This document shows positions 8,449 through 16,613 of a DNA stretch of 64,000 nt, in pieces. How positions within the stretch are numbered: the first letter of the stretch is position 1; every line of letters begins with the position of its first letter. The stretch lies in contig JAVJSD010000014.1 in NCBI GenBank assembly GCA_040219575.1, positions 66,120 to 130,119 of the forward strand, given 5' to 3'. The stretch is from JAVJSD01 sp040219575. GTDB taxonomy: Bacteria; Planctomycetota; Planctomycetia; Pirellulales; Pirellulaceae. The notes beneath the pieces are model-generated. The model searched no databases. It was not told where the DNA came from and saw only the letters and a program-made list of their open reading frames with translations. The translations under genes and the position numbers were made by a program.

Positions 8449-9351
8449 TCAGGCGAAGGCTTCACGGAGCGACTGCAGGTGCTTCTTGCATTCACTGCGG
8501 ACGTCGCCCTGCTCCTCGTATTCCAGCACGATATAGCCGCGGTAATCGGCGGCGCGAAGAATCTCCGCCATGCGAGCGTAGTCGGCTGGCTCCTTGGCGC
8601 CGGCGCGGTCGACGACGACCTTGATCTGCGCGTTGACCGCATAAGGCGCGATCCTGGCCAGATCGGCGTAGGGATCCTCGGTGTGGAAATTGCCCGAGTC
8701 GAGATTCACGCCGAACCAGGGGCTCTTCACCGCGTGGACCAGCGACAGCAAGCCGTCGGGCGTGGCGGTGGGGCCGCCGTGATTCTCCAGCGCCAGGAAC
8801 ACACCATGCTTGCCGGCGTAGTCGCAGCACTCCTGCATCCCCTCGACCATCCACTTGTGGGCCGTCTCCGGAGCGACGTCCTTGGGCACATGCCCGGCGA
8901 AGATGCGAATCACCGGCGCGCCGAGGATGGCGGCGTTGTCGACCCACTTCTTGACGCTTTCGATTTGCTCGCGCCGCTGGTCTTCGTCGGCCTTGCCGAA
9001 GTCGTTCCCCACGGCCGTGCCGGAGACATCCAGCCCCAGCCGGAAGCACTGCTGCTTGAGGTCGCGGAGGTAGGCCGGTTTGACGTCGGCGGGAAAGTAG
9101 TAGCTCGTGAGTTCGGTTCCCTCGAGTCCGAATTCGGCGCAATCGTTGACGAAATCGGACATCGTCAGTTGCGGATCCTTGCCTCCCAGCAGGCTGCGGT
9201 AGCTGTAGGCCGCCAGGCTGAACTTGAATTTCGGCGTGCCGTTGCGCTTGATCGGTTCGATGGCCAGCGCGGGAGAGGACGCGAGCGCCGCTCCGGCGGT
9301 GAGCGCGGCGCATCCGGAGAGAAAACGGCGGCGGTCGATCGTGTGTTGCAT
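8449..9351 (-). CDS. Tat-exported sugar phosphate isomerase/epimerase-like protein
   Basis: Xylose-isomerase-like TIM barrel (AP endonuclease family 2 fold). The N terminus DRRRFLSGCAALTAGAALA is a twin-arginine signal. Barrel features are the metal-ligand strands ALENHGG, GVNLDSGNFHTEDPY and the end IVLEYEEQGD, plus VIRIFAGHVP. The 300-residue length is typical. Such exported members are abundant in planctomycetes and their substrates are mostly unknown. The gene stands alone between REPIN copies 1 and 2. Confidence 0.88.
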   Translation of the reverse strand: MQHTIDRRRFLSGCAALTAGAALASSPALAIEPIKRNGTPKFKFSLAAYSYRSLLGGKDPQLTMSDFVNDCAEFGLEGTELTSYYFPADVKPAYLRDLKQQCFRLGLDVSGTAVGNDFGKADEDQRREQIESVKKWVDNAAILGAPVIRIFAGHVPKDVAPETAHKWMVEGMQECCDYAGKHGVFLALENHGGPTATPDGLLSLVHAVKSPWFGVNLDSGNFHTEDPYADLARIAPYAVNAQIKVVVDRAGAKEPADYARMAEILRAADYRGYIVLEYEEQGDVRSECKKHLQSLREAFA

Positions 9352-9460
9352 GGGAGAAACCCGTCAGCAGGTGGGCGGAGGAATTGTTGCAGTCCAGGGC
9401 CGCTATTGTCGCTTGCCCGTGGACCGTGTTCAACTGGTTCGCCGCCGCTCCGGAAAGTCT

Positions 9461-9559
9461 GTAGCGGAAGTCGCCAAACTTCCGACTGACCGTCTGTAGC
9501 GGAATTCGTGAGACTTCCGAGATCGATCGAAGCATCGGAACTCTGGCGAGTTCCGCCAC
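9461..9559. repeat. REPIN-like palindrome, copy 2 (compound)
   Basis: A solitary half unit (GTAGCGG...ACTTCCGA, 9461-9485) followed after 10 bp by a full two-hairpin unit (9496-9559) ending GAGTTCCGCCAC. The two parts look like successive insertions or a partial duplication. Confidence 0.8.
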
Positions 9560-9568
9560 ACGAGTATG

Positions 9569-10552
9569 TTAGTTCGCGGCAGCGGCCGGTTTGCTCGGCT
9601 GAAATCGGCGTCCCAGCCGGCACATCGTCTCCGGCGTGACGAACGCCAGGCTGGCGATGAACATGATCGCGCAGTAGCTCACCAGCCCGGTGACCAGCGC
9701 CAGCGAGCCCCACATCAGCGCCGCCAGCACCAGCATGATCGGCCGCGCCGAGCGATTCCAAACCAGCAGTGGGAAGGTGAGATTCACGAGCACGACCAGG
9801 TGCGTCCAGGCGTTGAACACGAAGGGAGCACGGTGCAGGAAGGTGAGATTCACCATACGGGACTCCGTGCGGGCGATCAGCCACCACATGGCGTCGCCGA
9901 CCCACCAGGTGTCGCCGTTGAGCATCGTCAAGCCGATCAACACATAGAAGGCCGCCACGTGCACCTGCATCAGCCGGATCGCGACCGTGGCCCAACTCGA
10001 GTTGAGGCAGGCGTGCTGTGCTTCTCCCGCGGCGCTGTCGTTCGACGGCGTCGCCTTGCGCCTTCGCAACAGGCTGTCGACCGACAGATACGCGCCGGCC
10101 GGACCGATGCACAGATAAAGCAGCATCATGGTCAGCACCGGTTCGAACTGGGCCGTGATCATCGGCGCCCGGTGCACGTACGACAACACCAACAGCAGCG
10201 ACAAGATCGTGCTGGTGCGGGTGAACACGCCGGCCGTCATCGCCAGCAGCACCACGAAACCCAGCCCATGGATCAGCCACAGGTAGCCCGGCGCCTCGCT
10301 CAGATCCAACAGCGAAAAGCGCCAGGCGCCGCGATCGAAGCTCGCCAACGTCCGCAGCGACAGGATGCCGTGCGGGCCGAACCAGCGAACCAGATCCGTC
10401 GTGTGCGAGGCGTGGTACCAGAGGGCGGTCAGCCCGACCAGGATCCGCATTACGCACAGCGTCAGCGGATCGCTGGGGGTGAACCAGAATCGAGTCCAGG
10501 ATCGCCCGACCTGGTCGGGGAGTTGGGAGACTTCGGAGGTTGCGGAGGCCAT
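9569..10552 (-). CDS. HTTM-domain membrane protein
   Basis: Horizontally transferred transmembrane (HTTM) domain, the module shared with vitamin K-dependent gamma-carboxylase. The N-terminal signature is LTLCVMRILVGLTALWYHASHTTDLVRWFGP. Several membrane spans follow (for example LWLIHGLGFVVLLAMTAGVF, STILSLLLVLSY and PIMLVLAALMWGSLALV). It has 327 residues. Its start codon overlaps the stop of the upstream gene (TGATG), so the two are translationally coupled and probably act together in the membrane. The reaction is unknown. Confidence 0.85.
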   Translation of the reverse strand: MASATSEVSQLPDQVGRSWTRFWFTPSDPLTLCVMRILVGLTALWYHASHTTDLVRWFGPHGILSLRTLASFDRGAWRFSLLDLSEAPGYLWLIHGLGFVVLLAMTAGVFTRTSTILSLLLVLSYVHRAPMITAQFEPVLTMMLLYLCIGPAGAYLSVDSLLRRRKATPSNDSAAGEAQHACLNSSWATVAIRLMQVHVAAFYVLIGLTMLNGDTWWVGDAMWWLIARTESRMVNLTFLHRAPFVFNAWTHLVVLVNLTFPLLVWNRSARPIMLVLAALMWGSLALVTGLVSYCAIMFIASLAFVTPETMCRLGRRFQPSKPAAAAN

Positions 10553-11280
10553 CAGGGAGTTCCGGCGGGGGGAGCGGGACCGGCGGGAGCAACGGGACGA
10601 GCGACCTCGCCTTCGGGATCGACCTTCACGACCGAAATGGTTCCGTCGTCGTTCACGATCAAATTCGCCTCGTACGGCGTGCGGAAGTAGACTTGTTCGT
10701 CCCAGGGATCCATCTGCCGGGGATCACCCGAGGCGATATTCTCCGGCGCCTGCAGGGCGTGGCGGCGACTGCGAATTCGCTGCGGCGTGATTCCCTGTTG
10801 ATGCAGCAGGTTTTCGGCAACGCTCTGGGCCAGCCGCGCCGAGATGGCCTCGTCCGACGGTACGGGGCTCGTGCCGAAGGTGGCCAGCGTGGCGGCGATC
10901 TGCTGGTAGCGCCGCGAGCTATCGCTGCCGTGGACGCCGCCGGCTGGCAACACGATCCAATTCGCGCTGTCGGCGGGGTCCTTGCCCTGCGGCAGAATTT
11001 CCAGCCGATGGTCGACATCGGGTTCGTCGGCGTGCGTCAGATGGTAGGGAACCGCCAACAACTCGAGGTTGAGTGGTTCGGTATAGATCGACAGCGTGTC
11101 GGCGACCCGCACCTGGAGCGGCGAGCGGTTGAAGTTGGCCGACATCGCCACAAACACACAGAAGAAGTGGATGAAGATCAACAGCGACGCGACCGCCCGA
11201 GCGATCGGGCCCGCCATGCCGCCGGATTCCGATGCGGCTGGGGCGGCGGACGATTTCGAGAGTTTGGGTTTGGACTGCAT
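10552..11280 (-). CDS. Membrane-anchored partner of the HTTM protein
   Basis: A 242-residue protein with one N-terminal hydrophobic segment (AVASLLIFIHFFCVFVAMSA) and a soluble domain predicted outside the membrane. It ends in a Pro/Ala-rich tail. I did not recognise the domain. Coupling to the HTTM gene through an overlapping stop/start suggests a two-protein membrane complex. I chose the ATG at 11280 (MQSKPKLSK); the frame extends to 11349 without obvious homology. Confidence 0.7.
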   Translation of the reverse strand: MQSKPKLSKSSAAPAASESGGMAGPIARAVASLLIFIHFFCVFVAMSANFNRSPLQVRVADTLSIYTEPLNLELLAVPYHLTHADEPDVDHRLEILPQGKDPADSANWIVLPAGGVHGSDSSRRYQQIAATLATFGTSPVPSDEAISARLAQSVAENLLHQQGITPQRIRSRRHALQAPENIASGDPRQMDPWDEQVYFRTPYEANLIVNDDGTISVVKVDPEGEVARPVAPAGPAPPAGTP

Positions 11281-11450
11281 GAAATTGCCAAGGTTCGTTC
11301 GCGAGCGGCCTGATTCAGCACTATCCAGGTCTAACGGCGTCATCGGCATGTTGATAAGGGGTGCTATAGCCTGGCTTGGCTGGCTTGCCTAAGCCGTTCA
11401 AACGGAACTCACAGCAAGGGAGGTCGCCGATGACATGCGCCGTCTTGCGG

Positions 11451-11496
11451 CGCAAAAAAGAAAGGCCGGGCTTCCGCAGTTGCGGAAAGCCCGACC
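11451..11496 (-). terminator. Rho-independent terminator of the Cys-rich gene
   Basis: On the minus strand a 15-16-bp GC stem (GGTCGGGCTTTCCGCA paired with TGCGGAAGCCCGGCC) is followed by TTTCTTTTTT. It lies about 70 bp past the stop of the Cys-rich gene. The plus strand reads ACCTTTTC after the stem, so it may work both ways. Confidence 0.8.
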
Positions 11497-11565
11497 TTTT
11501 CATGTCTTCAGCGAGGTAAACCGTGCCAGTACAGGGCTCCGCACAGTTCACCGCGACCGTCGTTA

Positions 11566-12036
11566 TTAACGGCGGAAGCTGACGCTGCGGAAGACCATCG
11601 GAGCACGCTCCAGGGTCGAAGCGGCTTCGGGAGCGGGGGGGACTTCGGCGCCGGTGTCATCGCCACCGTCATCCGTCATCGTACCGCCACCATCGCAACC
11701 GCAGCAGCTCACGGGCTGGCAGCAAGCCGGGGGACCGGCGCAACCGCAGCACTTACGAGCACGCAAACGAGCGAACAGACCACCACCGCAGCCGCAGCAA
11801 GCGGGGGGACCGCAGCAGTCGCTGGCGCCGGCGCAACCGCAGCACTTGCGGGCACGCATGCGGGCGAACAGGCCGCCACAACCACAATCGCTGCAACCAC
11901 CGTCGCAACCGTCGCACGAGGCGCCGGAGCAACCACAGCAACGCTGACCAGCGTCAGCCTTGTTGTCGGCACCCAACAGAGCGATGCCGACGATCGCGAA
12001 AAACATCGCGATACCAAAAACAACAAATCGATTCAT
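11566..12036 (-). CDS. Cysteine-rich exported protein with duplicated motif
   Basis: A 156-residue protein. Residues 1-30 form a signal peptide (MNRFVVFGIAMFFAIVGIALL). The middle is extremely Cys/Gly-rich, with two copies of the motif GLFAR(M/L)RARKCCGCAG, each set in CGC/CCGC clusters. The tail is acidic (TMTDDGGDDTG). The start at 12036 follows a GGAGGAG ribosome site by six bases. The spaced CxC and CC pairs suggest metal binding or disulfide cross-linking in the envelope, which is inference. I know no named family. It has its own promoter and terminator. Confidence 0.75.
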   Translation of the reverse strand: MNRFVVFGIAMFFAIVGIALLGADNKADAGQRCCGCSGASCDGCDGGCSDCGCGGLFARMRARKCCGCAGASDCCGPPACCGCGGGLFARLRARKCCGCAGPPACCQPVSCCGCDGGGTMTDDGGDDTGAEVPPAPEAASTLERAPMVFRSVSFRR

Positions 12037-12260
12037 CCCAGACTCCTCCACAGAAAACTTACAGGTACCGTAAGCGAGAGTAACCTCGTGATGCCGTCTC
12101 AATACCAACTTCTCGCCCTTCGATCGCGACGGCGTGCTATCGAAGGTAAACCTGGAAGTCTCCCACACCACGGGCGACTTTTCGCAATCCTCAGTTATCG
12201 CCCTGTTTGAAAACAACTGTGGAATGCGAAAAATATACCGATGGGGCAGGATAGGCTGCT

Positions 12261-12288
12261 AAATTAGCATGGTCCAACTGGTTGTCAA
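12261..12288 (-). promoter_or_regulatory. Sigma-70-type promoter of the Cys-rich gene
   Basis: On the minus strand a perfect TTGACA (12288-12283) is separated by 16 bp from TAATTT (12266-12261), preceded by TGC like an extended -10. It points to the Cys-rich gene about 225 bp downstream, leaving a long 5' leader. Confidence 0.5.
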
Positions 12289-12798
12289 GGACCATTGAGC
12301 AAAATACGGAAAATAGGCTGGCAGGGTTTCTTGGGGGTAATTTTCCGGCGGGTCCTAGAGTGTAGACTACACATCAAGGCGCAGCAATCACTCAAGGCGG
12401 CGTGAGCCAAGAATTATGGGGCCTCCTTGTCCCGACATGGCCCATCTGGCGTCGTTACTCTCGAGCAAACCGGCACGCTTCCCGTGCAGGGGACGGCCTT
12501 TTCGCGAGTTTGAACCGCAATTCACTCGACCGTGCGACCCGCATGACGTCGCGTCCTGGCGATCTGCTCGGGGTTGCGTTGTGACGGTCGTCCGCCAGGA
12601 AACGACGCTCCGCAGATGCCGGCGACCAGCGCACACGACAACCGGCGGGCGTTCCACACCAATTTGCGAGCCCTGGCGGCGAGAAGCGATTACGATAGGG
12701 AGACATCCGCAGGCCGGACGTCGTCCGCCTGAGGTGCATGCACCACAACGGGCCGCCTGCTACACTTAACCGCTTCACCTGCCCGAGCGGAACCGAAC
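12289..12798. other. Intergenic stretch without a recognised gene
   Basis: About 510 bp between the divergent Cys-rich and zinc-ribbon genes. Short open frames on both strands have no start context or recognisable product. I see no repeat family here. Confidence 0.5.
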
Positions 12799-14448
12799 AT
12801 GATTGTTTCCAAGTGCCCCTACTGCCGTGAGGCAGTGACGATTCCCGATGCTCCCCGGCAATCGCGCGCGCGATGCCCGCTCTGCATGGAGCAATACACG
12901 CTCGCCGAAGCCCTGGAGCGTTGCCCCCCGGTGTTGGAGTTGATCGACGCCCCGTCTGATTCGGACGACGGTTTTGTCGGAGGTTATCCGCTAGCGGCGG
13001 CCGGCGCGGGATTCGACTCCGCCTACGACGCGGACGACGCGCCGCCAAGTTTCGATTTCGCCGAAGACCCCGCGCCGGGCGGCGTGGCGACGGCTACCGC
13101 GGCGAAATCGACGGGGAAGCCTTCCTCGGCATCCTCCACGGCGTCTGCCGCAACAAGCGTCCCGCGTCGTCCGAGGAAGAAAGCCAAGAATCCGGCGATC
13201 GAGATCGCCAAGGTGGTGGTCGGCGGCGTGTTGGGATTGTCCATCGCACAGTTGCTGCTGTGGTGGTTGCCGTTCAACCTCAACACCGGCCAGCGCGATC
13301 CTACCTCGCTCGGCAGGAACATTGGTCCCTATGTACCGTGGATCGTTCCCGCACAAGTACGCGGCGTCGAACCCGCTGAGGCCAATGCGGGCCAAGGATC
13401 CGGCGAAGACAAGGACGCCAAAGCGCTCCAGGACGACAGTGTCTGGGGACAGGCGGCGCGGGATCAACGTCAGCGCGAGCAGAACGGTGGTCGGCCGCCC
13501 CGACAAAACAACAACCAGGGTCGCCAAGGCGCCGGCAATGGGAACAAGGGAGGCGGCCAGCCAAACCGCAACAAGCCGCCCGCCGGCAATCCATCGGCCA
13601 ACAACACATCCAATACCGGGCTGGGCGGCATCGAACTGCCGGGCGTCGCCGTTCTGCCGGGCGATCCGCTGGGCGGCGGCGAGAGTCCGTTCGGCAAGGA
13701 AGAGAATCTGCTCGACCCCGAAATCCTCGTCGATCCCGAAGCCGTCGACCCCGAAGCGGTCGATCCCAAAGCAGGCGCCACAACGCCCAAACCGCCCAAA
13801 GGCGGCGGCAAACCGACTCGGCGAACGAGCGGTTGGAAATCGCCCGGCAAACGCACGGCCGACGACGTTGCCGCGGCCATCGAAGCGGCCCGCAGCGCTA
13901 ATGAAGCCTACGACTCGGCGCCCAGCGACGCTCCCGCCGCCCAGCGAATCGGCTTGGCCAACGCGCTCTACGCATCCTTGGCCGAGTTGGGGCTGGTGCT
14001 GGGCCACATCGATCCGCAAGAGTTGCCGACCGTTCAGCCGCACGTGGGCCAGCTGAATGAGTTTCTGACTTCCTTGGGCGACAACAAGTTCAACGGCCTA
14101 AGCTACCTGGCCTCGAAGTGGCTCGCCGACAGCGACCGCGCCAACAACGGCGTGGCCCTGGTGGGCACGATCGAATCGATCGAACCGATCGAAGGCGACT
14201 ACTACCGCACGCGTCTCAAGACGGGCGACAACACCACACAGATCGTCGGCTGGGTGAGCCCGCAGACGGAGTTTCGCCCCGGCGCGCGGGTGCTGGTGTT
14301 GGGCGTGATTGTGGATTCCCCCGTCGAAAAACTGATCGCGTTCAACGGCAGCCCCACCCAGGTCGTTTGCGGTAGTTTCTCGCAGGTCCTCAAGGCGGCG
14401 CCGAAGGACGACACGCCCGAGGGCGAGTCGGATCCCGAAGCGAACTGA
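12799..14448 (+). CDS. Zinc-ribbon membrane protein with low-complexity linker
   Basis: A 549-residue protein. An N-terminal zinc ribbon (C6, C9, C26, C29 in KCPYC and RCPLC) is followed by an acidic linker, one membrane span at about residues 135-158 (VVVGGVLGLSIAQLLLWWLPF), and a long Gly/Asn/Pro/Lys low-complexity region (about 215-345). A folded C-terminal domain follows. The VDPEA units near 312-330 are a short tandem repeat. This architecture is frequent in planctomycete hypotheticals with MJ0042-type zinc fingers. The function is unknown. Confidence 0.8.
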   Translation: MIVSKCPYCREAVTIPDAPRQSRARCPLCMEQYTLAEALERCPPVLELIDAPSDSDDGFVGGYPLAAAGAGFDSAYDADDAPPSFDFAEDPAPGGVATATAAKSTGKPSSASSTASAATSVPRRPRKKAKNPAIEIAKVVVGGVLGLSIAQLLLWWLPFNLNTGQRDPTSLGRNIGPYVPWIVPAQVRGVEPAEANAGQGSGEDKDAKALQDDSVWGQAARDQRQREQNGGRPPRQNNNQGRQGAGNGNKGGGQPNRNKPPAGNPSANNTSNTGLGGIELPGVAVLPGDPLGGGESPFGKEENLLDPEILVDPEAVDPEAVDPKAGATTPKPPKGGGKPTRRTSGWKSPGKRTADDVAAAIEAARSANEAYDSAPSDAPAAQRIGLANALYASLAELGLVLGHIDPQELPTVQPHVGQLNEFLTSLGDNKFNGLSYLASKWLADSDRANNGVALVGTIESIEPIEGDYYRTRLKTGDNTTQIVGWVSPQTEFRPGARVLVLGVIVDSPVEKLIAFNGSPTQVVCGSFSQVLKAAPKDDTPEGESDPEAN

Positions 14449-14461
14449 TCGCACCATCGAT

Positions 14462-14887
14462 TCAGGGTTTCCGCCCCAGTGCGTCGTCCTCGTCGATCCG
14501 CCAGATCCGCGGCGAGGCGACTTCCAGACTGTTGCCGGCCGGATCGCGGAAGTACACCGAGTGCCCGCCGCTGGACCACTCGTAGACCATTTCGATCTCG
14601 ACGCCGCAACGGTCGAGATGCTGCTTCCAAGCCTCGATCTCCGCGTCGCGCACCGCGAAGCACACGTGCCCTGCTCCCTCGGCCCCATGCACCGGGAAAT
14701 CAGAATCGGAGTGTCGGCTCTCCTGCGGATTGAACAGCAGCAGCATCCGCGCTCCGCAGTGGAAAAACACGTGCCGCCCCTGCTGTCGGCTGTGCACTTC
14801 CAAGCCCAGCACCCGGCGGTAGAAGGCCTCGGCCTCCGCCAGGTCGTCGACATACAGACACGTTTCCAGAATCTCGTTCGCTTTCAT
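14462..14887 (-). CDS. VOC/glyoxalase-family protein
   Basis: A 141-residue vicinal-oxygen-chelate fold protein. The pattern LETCLYVDDLAEAEAFYRRVLGLE, GHVCFAVRDAEIEAW and VYFRDPAGNSLEVASP is that of a glyoxalase/bleomycin-resistance/dioxygenase domain with two beta-alpha-beta-beta-beta modules. Possible metal ligands are in GHVCF and SLEVAS. The reaction cannot be told from the sequence. It is convergent with the zinc-ribbon gene. Confidence 0.88.
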   Translation of the reverse strand: MKANEILETCLYVDDLAEAEAFYRRVLGLEVHSRQQGRHVFFHCGARMLLLFNPQESRHSDSDFPVHGAEGAGHVCFAVRDAEIEAWKQHLDRCGVEIEMVYEWSSGGHSVYFRDPAGNSLEVASPRIWRIDEDDALGRKP

Positions 14888-14892
14888 CCGCC

Positions 14893-14952
14893 GCCGCCAA
14901 GTCTTCCGATGTATCGTTCGACCAAACTCGGAAGTCTGGCGACTTCCGCTAC
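14893..14952. repeat. REPIN-like palindrome, copy 3 (decayed)
   Basis: The right half is intact (GGAAGTCTGGCGACTTCC then GCTAC, to 14952). The left half keeps only the piece AAGTCTTCCGA. It lies between the VOC and selA-like genes and reaches into neither. Confidence 0.6.
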
Positions 14953-14993
14953 GAGTGAATTCAGTTGAGGATCGTGGTTCACCGACGCGGACT

Positions 14994-16427
14994 CTACTCG
15001 GCGTCCGACAGGGCGTCTTTCTCCGCCGTGGCGGCCGCTTCTTCGACGGGCGTGGTGAGCGCTTCGACGATTAGCATGTCTTGGCTCGGCAACACGCTGC
15101 GAAGGTCCAACAGCAGACGGTCTCCCGCCGCGCGGCCGAAGATGGCGGGCGTCGCCAGGCGAAGCCGCGCCGCCAGCGACGCCGCGTCGCCCTGCGCGGG
15201 CTTCAGCGCGACGCACCACGTGCCGATCCGCGGCCAAGGCGCGTCGGCCGCGCACAGGCCGACGTCGCCCGAGACCGCCTCGGCGCTGGCGATCGATTCG
15301 GCGGCGGCAAGTTGCGGGGCAAGATGCGTGGCGCGATGCTCGAGGTTCTCCGCCGGCGTGGCCAGCAGACTCAGCAGCGGGATGCAGAATTCGGCGCGGT
15401 CCTCGTCGCGATGCAGTTGCAGCGTCGCCCCCAGCGCCGCCAGCGTGATCTTGCCGACCTGCAGGGCGCCGTAGAGCGGGTGGGTCTTGATCTTGTCGAT
15501 GAGCGTCTTTTTTCCAAGCAGGATGCCGCAAGGCGGTCCGCCGAGCAGTTTGTCGCCGCTGAGCAGCACCAGATCGACGCCCGCCCGCAAGCTTTCCCGC
15601 GCATACGGAACACCGCCCAAACCGAAATCGCCGGCGTCGAGCAGTCCCCCCGGCCCCAGGTCCTCCATCAGCGTGACGTTCCGCTTGTGCGCCAGCGCCG
15701 CCAGTTCGGCCAGTGAGGGTGATTCCGATCGGCCGGCGATCGCGTAGTTGGTGGGATGCGTGCGGAGGATCGCCGCGGCGTCGGTGCTGAGGGCCTGGTC
15801 GTAATCTTCGCTTCGGGCGACGTTGGCGGCGCCCACCTCGCGCAGTCGAGCCCCGGCGGCGGCGATCACGGTGTCGAGCCGACAGCCGCACGGCGCCTCG
15901 CCCATTTCGCCGCGGGCGACGAGCACTTCCCGACGAGGAGCGACGCTCGCCAAGGCGATCAGCAGCGCGGCGGATCCTTGATTCACCACGGCCGCGGCCT
16001 CCGCCCCGCTCAACTCGCGCAGCAGTTTCTCCACCGCCCGGGCCGGCGCGGCGGCGTCACCGGTCTCGACGTCCACCGCCACGCTGGCGTAGGCCGCGGT
16101 GATGTGATGCATCGCCTCCACCGCCTCCTTGGCCAGTGGGGCCGATCCGAACTGCGGGTGCAGCAGCACGCCGGTGGCGTTGATCACGGGCCGCACGGCG
16201 GCGCCCCGTTCGCGCAGCAGCCACTCGGCGATCCGCTCGGCCAATTCCCCCGCCGTCGGCACATGCACCGACGAGGCGGCGCTTTGCACCTCGCTGCGCA
16301 TATTGTCGAGGAACGACCGCACCCCGGAAACAACGAAACTGCGATTGGCCCGATCGACCATCTGCCGCAACGGCGGGCTCTCGAGCAGTTCGTTGACCGA
16401 CGGCAGACTCTTAAGCGGGTTTTGCAT
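14994..16427 (-). CDS. selA: L-seryl-tRNA(Sec) selenium transferase-like PLP enzyme
   Basis: SelA converts seryl-tRNA(Sec) to selenocysteinyl-tRNA with selenophosphate. The 477-residue protein has the SelA N-terminal layout (SVNELLESPPLRQMVDRANR, then RPVINATGVLLHPQFG). The PLP-binding Lys is K293 in LLSGDKLLGGPPCGILLG, and HPLYGALQVGKITLAALGATL follows. The segment usually written SRGELVEIGG in SelA reads ARGEMGEAPCGC here, and LHTNLG reads LHPQFG. The enzyme therefore diverges at positions normally conserved and could be a paralogue. No selB, selC or selD is in the window. Confidence 0.8.
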   Translation of the reverse strand: MQNPLKSLPSVNELLESPPLRQMVDRANRSFVVSGVRSFLDNMRSEVQSAASSVHVPTAGELAERIAEWLLRERGAAVRPVINATGVLLHPQFGSAPLAKEAVEAMHHITAAYASVAVDVETGDAAAPARAVEKLLRELSGAEAAAVVNQGSAALLIALASVAPRREVLVARGEMGEAPCGCRLDTVIAAAGARLREVGAANVARSEDYDQALSTDAAAILRTHPTNYAIAGRSESPSLAELAALAHKRNVTLMEDLGPGGLLDAGDFGLGGVPYARESLRAGVDLVLLSGDKLLGGPPCGILLGKKTLIDKIKTHPLYGALQVGKITLAALGATLQLHRDEDRAEFCIPLLSLLATPAENLEHRATHLAPQLAAAESIASAEAVSGDVGLCAADAPWPRIGTWCVALKPAQGDAASLAARLRLATPAIFGRAAGDRLLLDLRSVLPSQDMLIVEALTTPVEEAAATAEKDALSDAE

Positions 16428-16536
16428 GGCGGTGCGTTCGATCGGTCGTGAAGGGAACGGGGGAGCGTGGGCCGAACATCAATCGACGACTACCATTCTG
16501 GGCGCAAGCGGCGACGATTGGCCAGCGGGGTAACTC

Positions 16537-16613
16537 GTAGCGGATGTCGCCAGGCGTCGCCAGACTTTCGCCTTTTTTCCCTGATGCATCGGGACTCTGG
16601 CGAGTTCCGCTAC
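16537..16613. repeat. REPIN-like palindrome, copy 4
   Basis: Outer ends GTAGCGG and CCGCTAC are intact. The left hairpin is degraded (GGATGTCGCCAGGCGTCGCC), the right is near consensus (GGGACTCTGGCGAGTTCC). It lies between selA and the second sulfatase gene. Confidence 0.75.

Noticed and set aside
12402..12769. Short open frames in the 12.3-12.8 kb gap
   Set aside because: No ribosome sites, no recognisable product, and mutual overlap on both strands.
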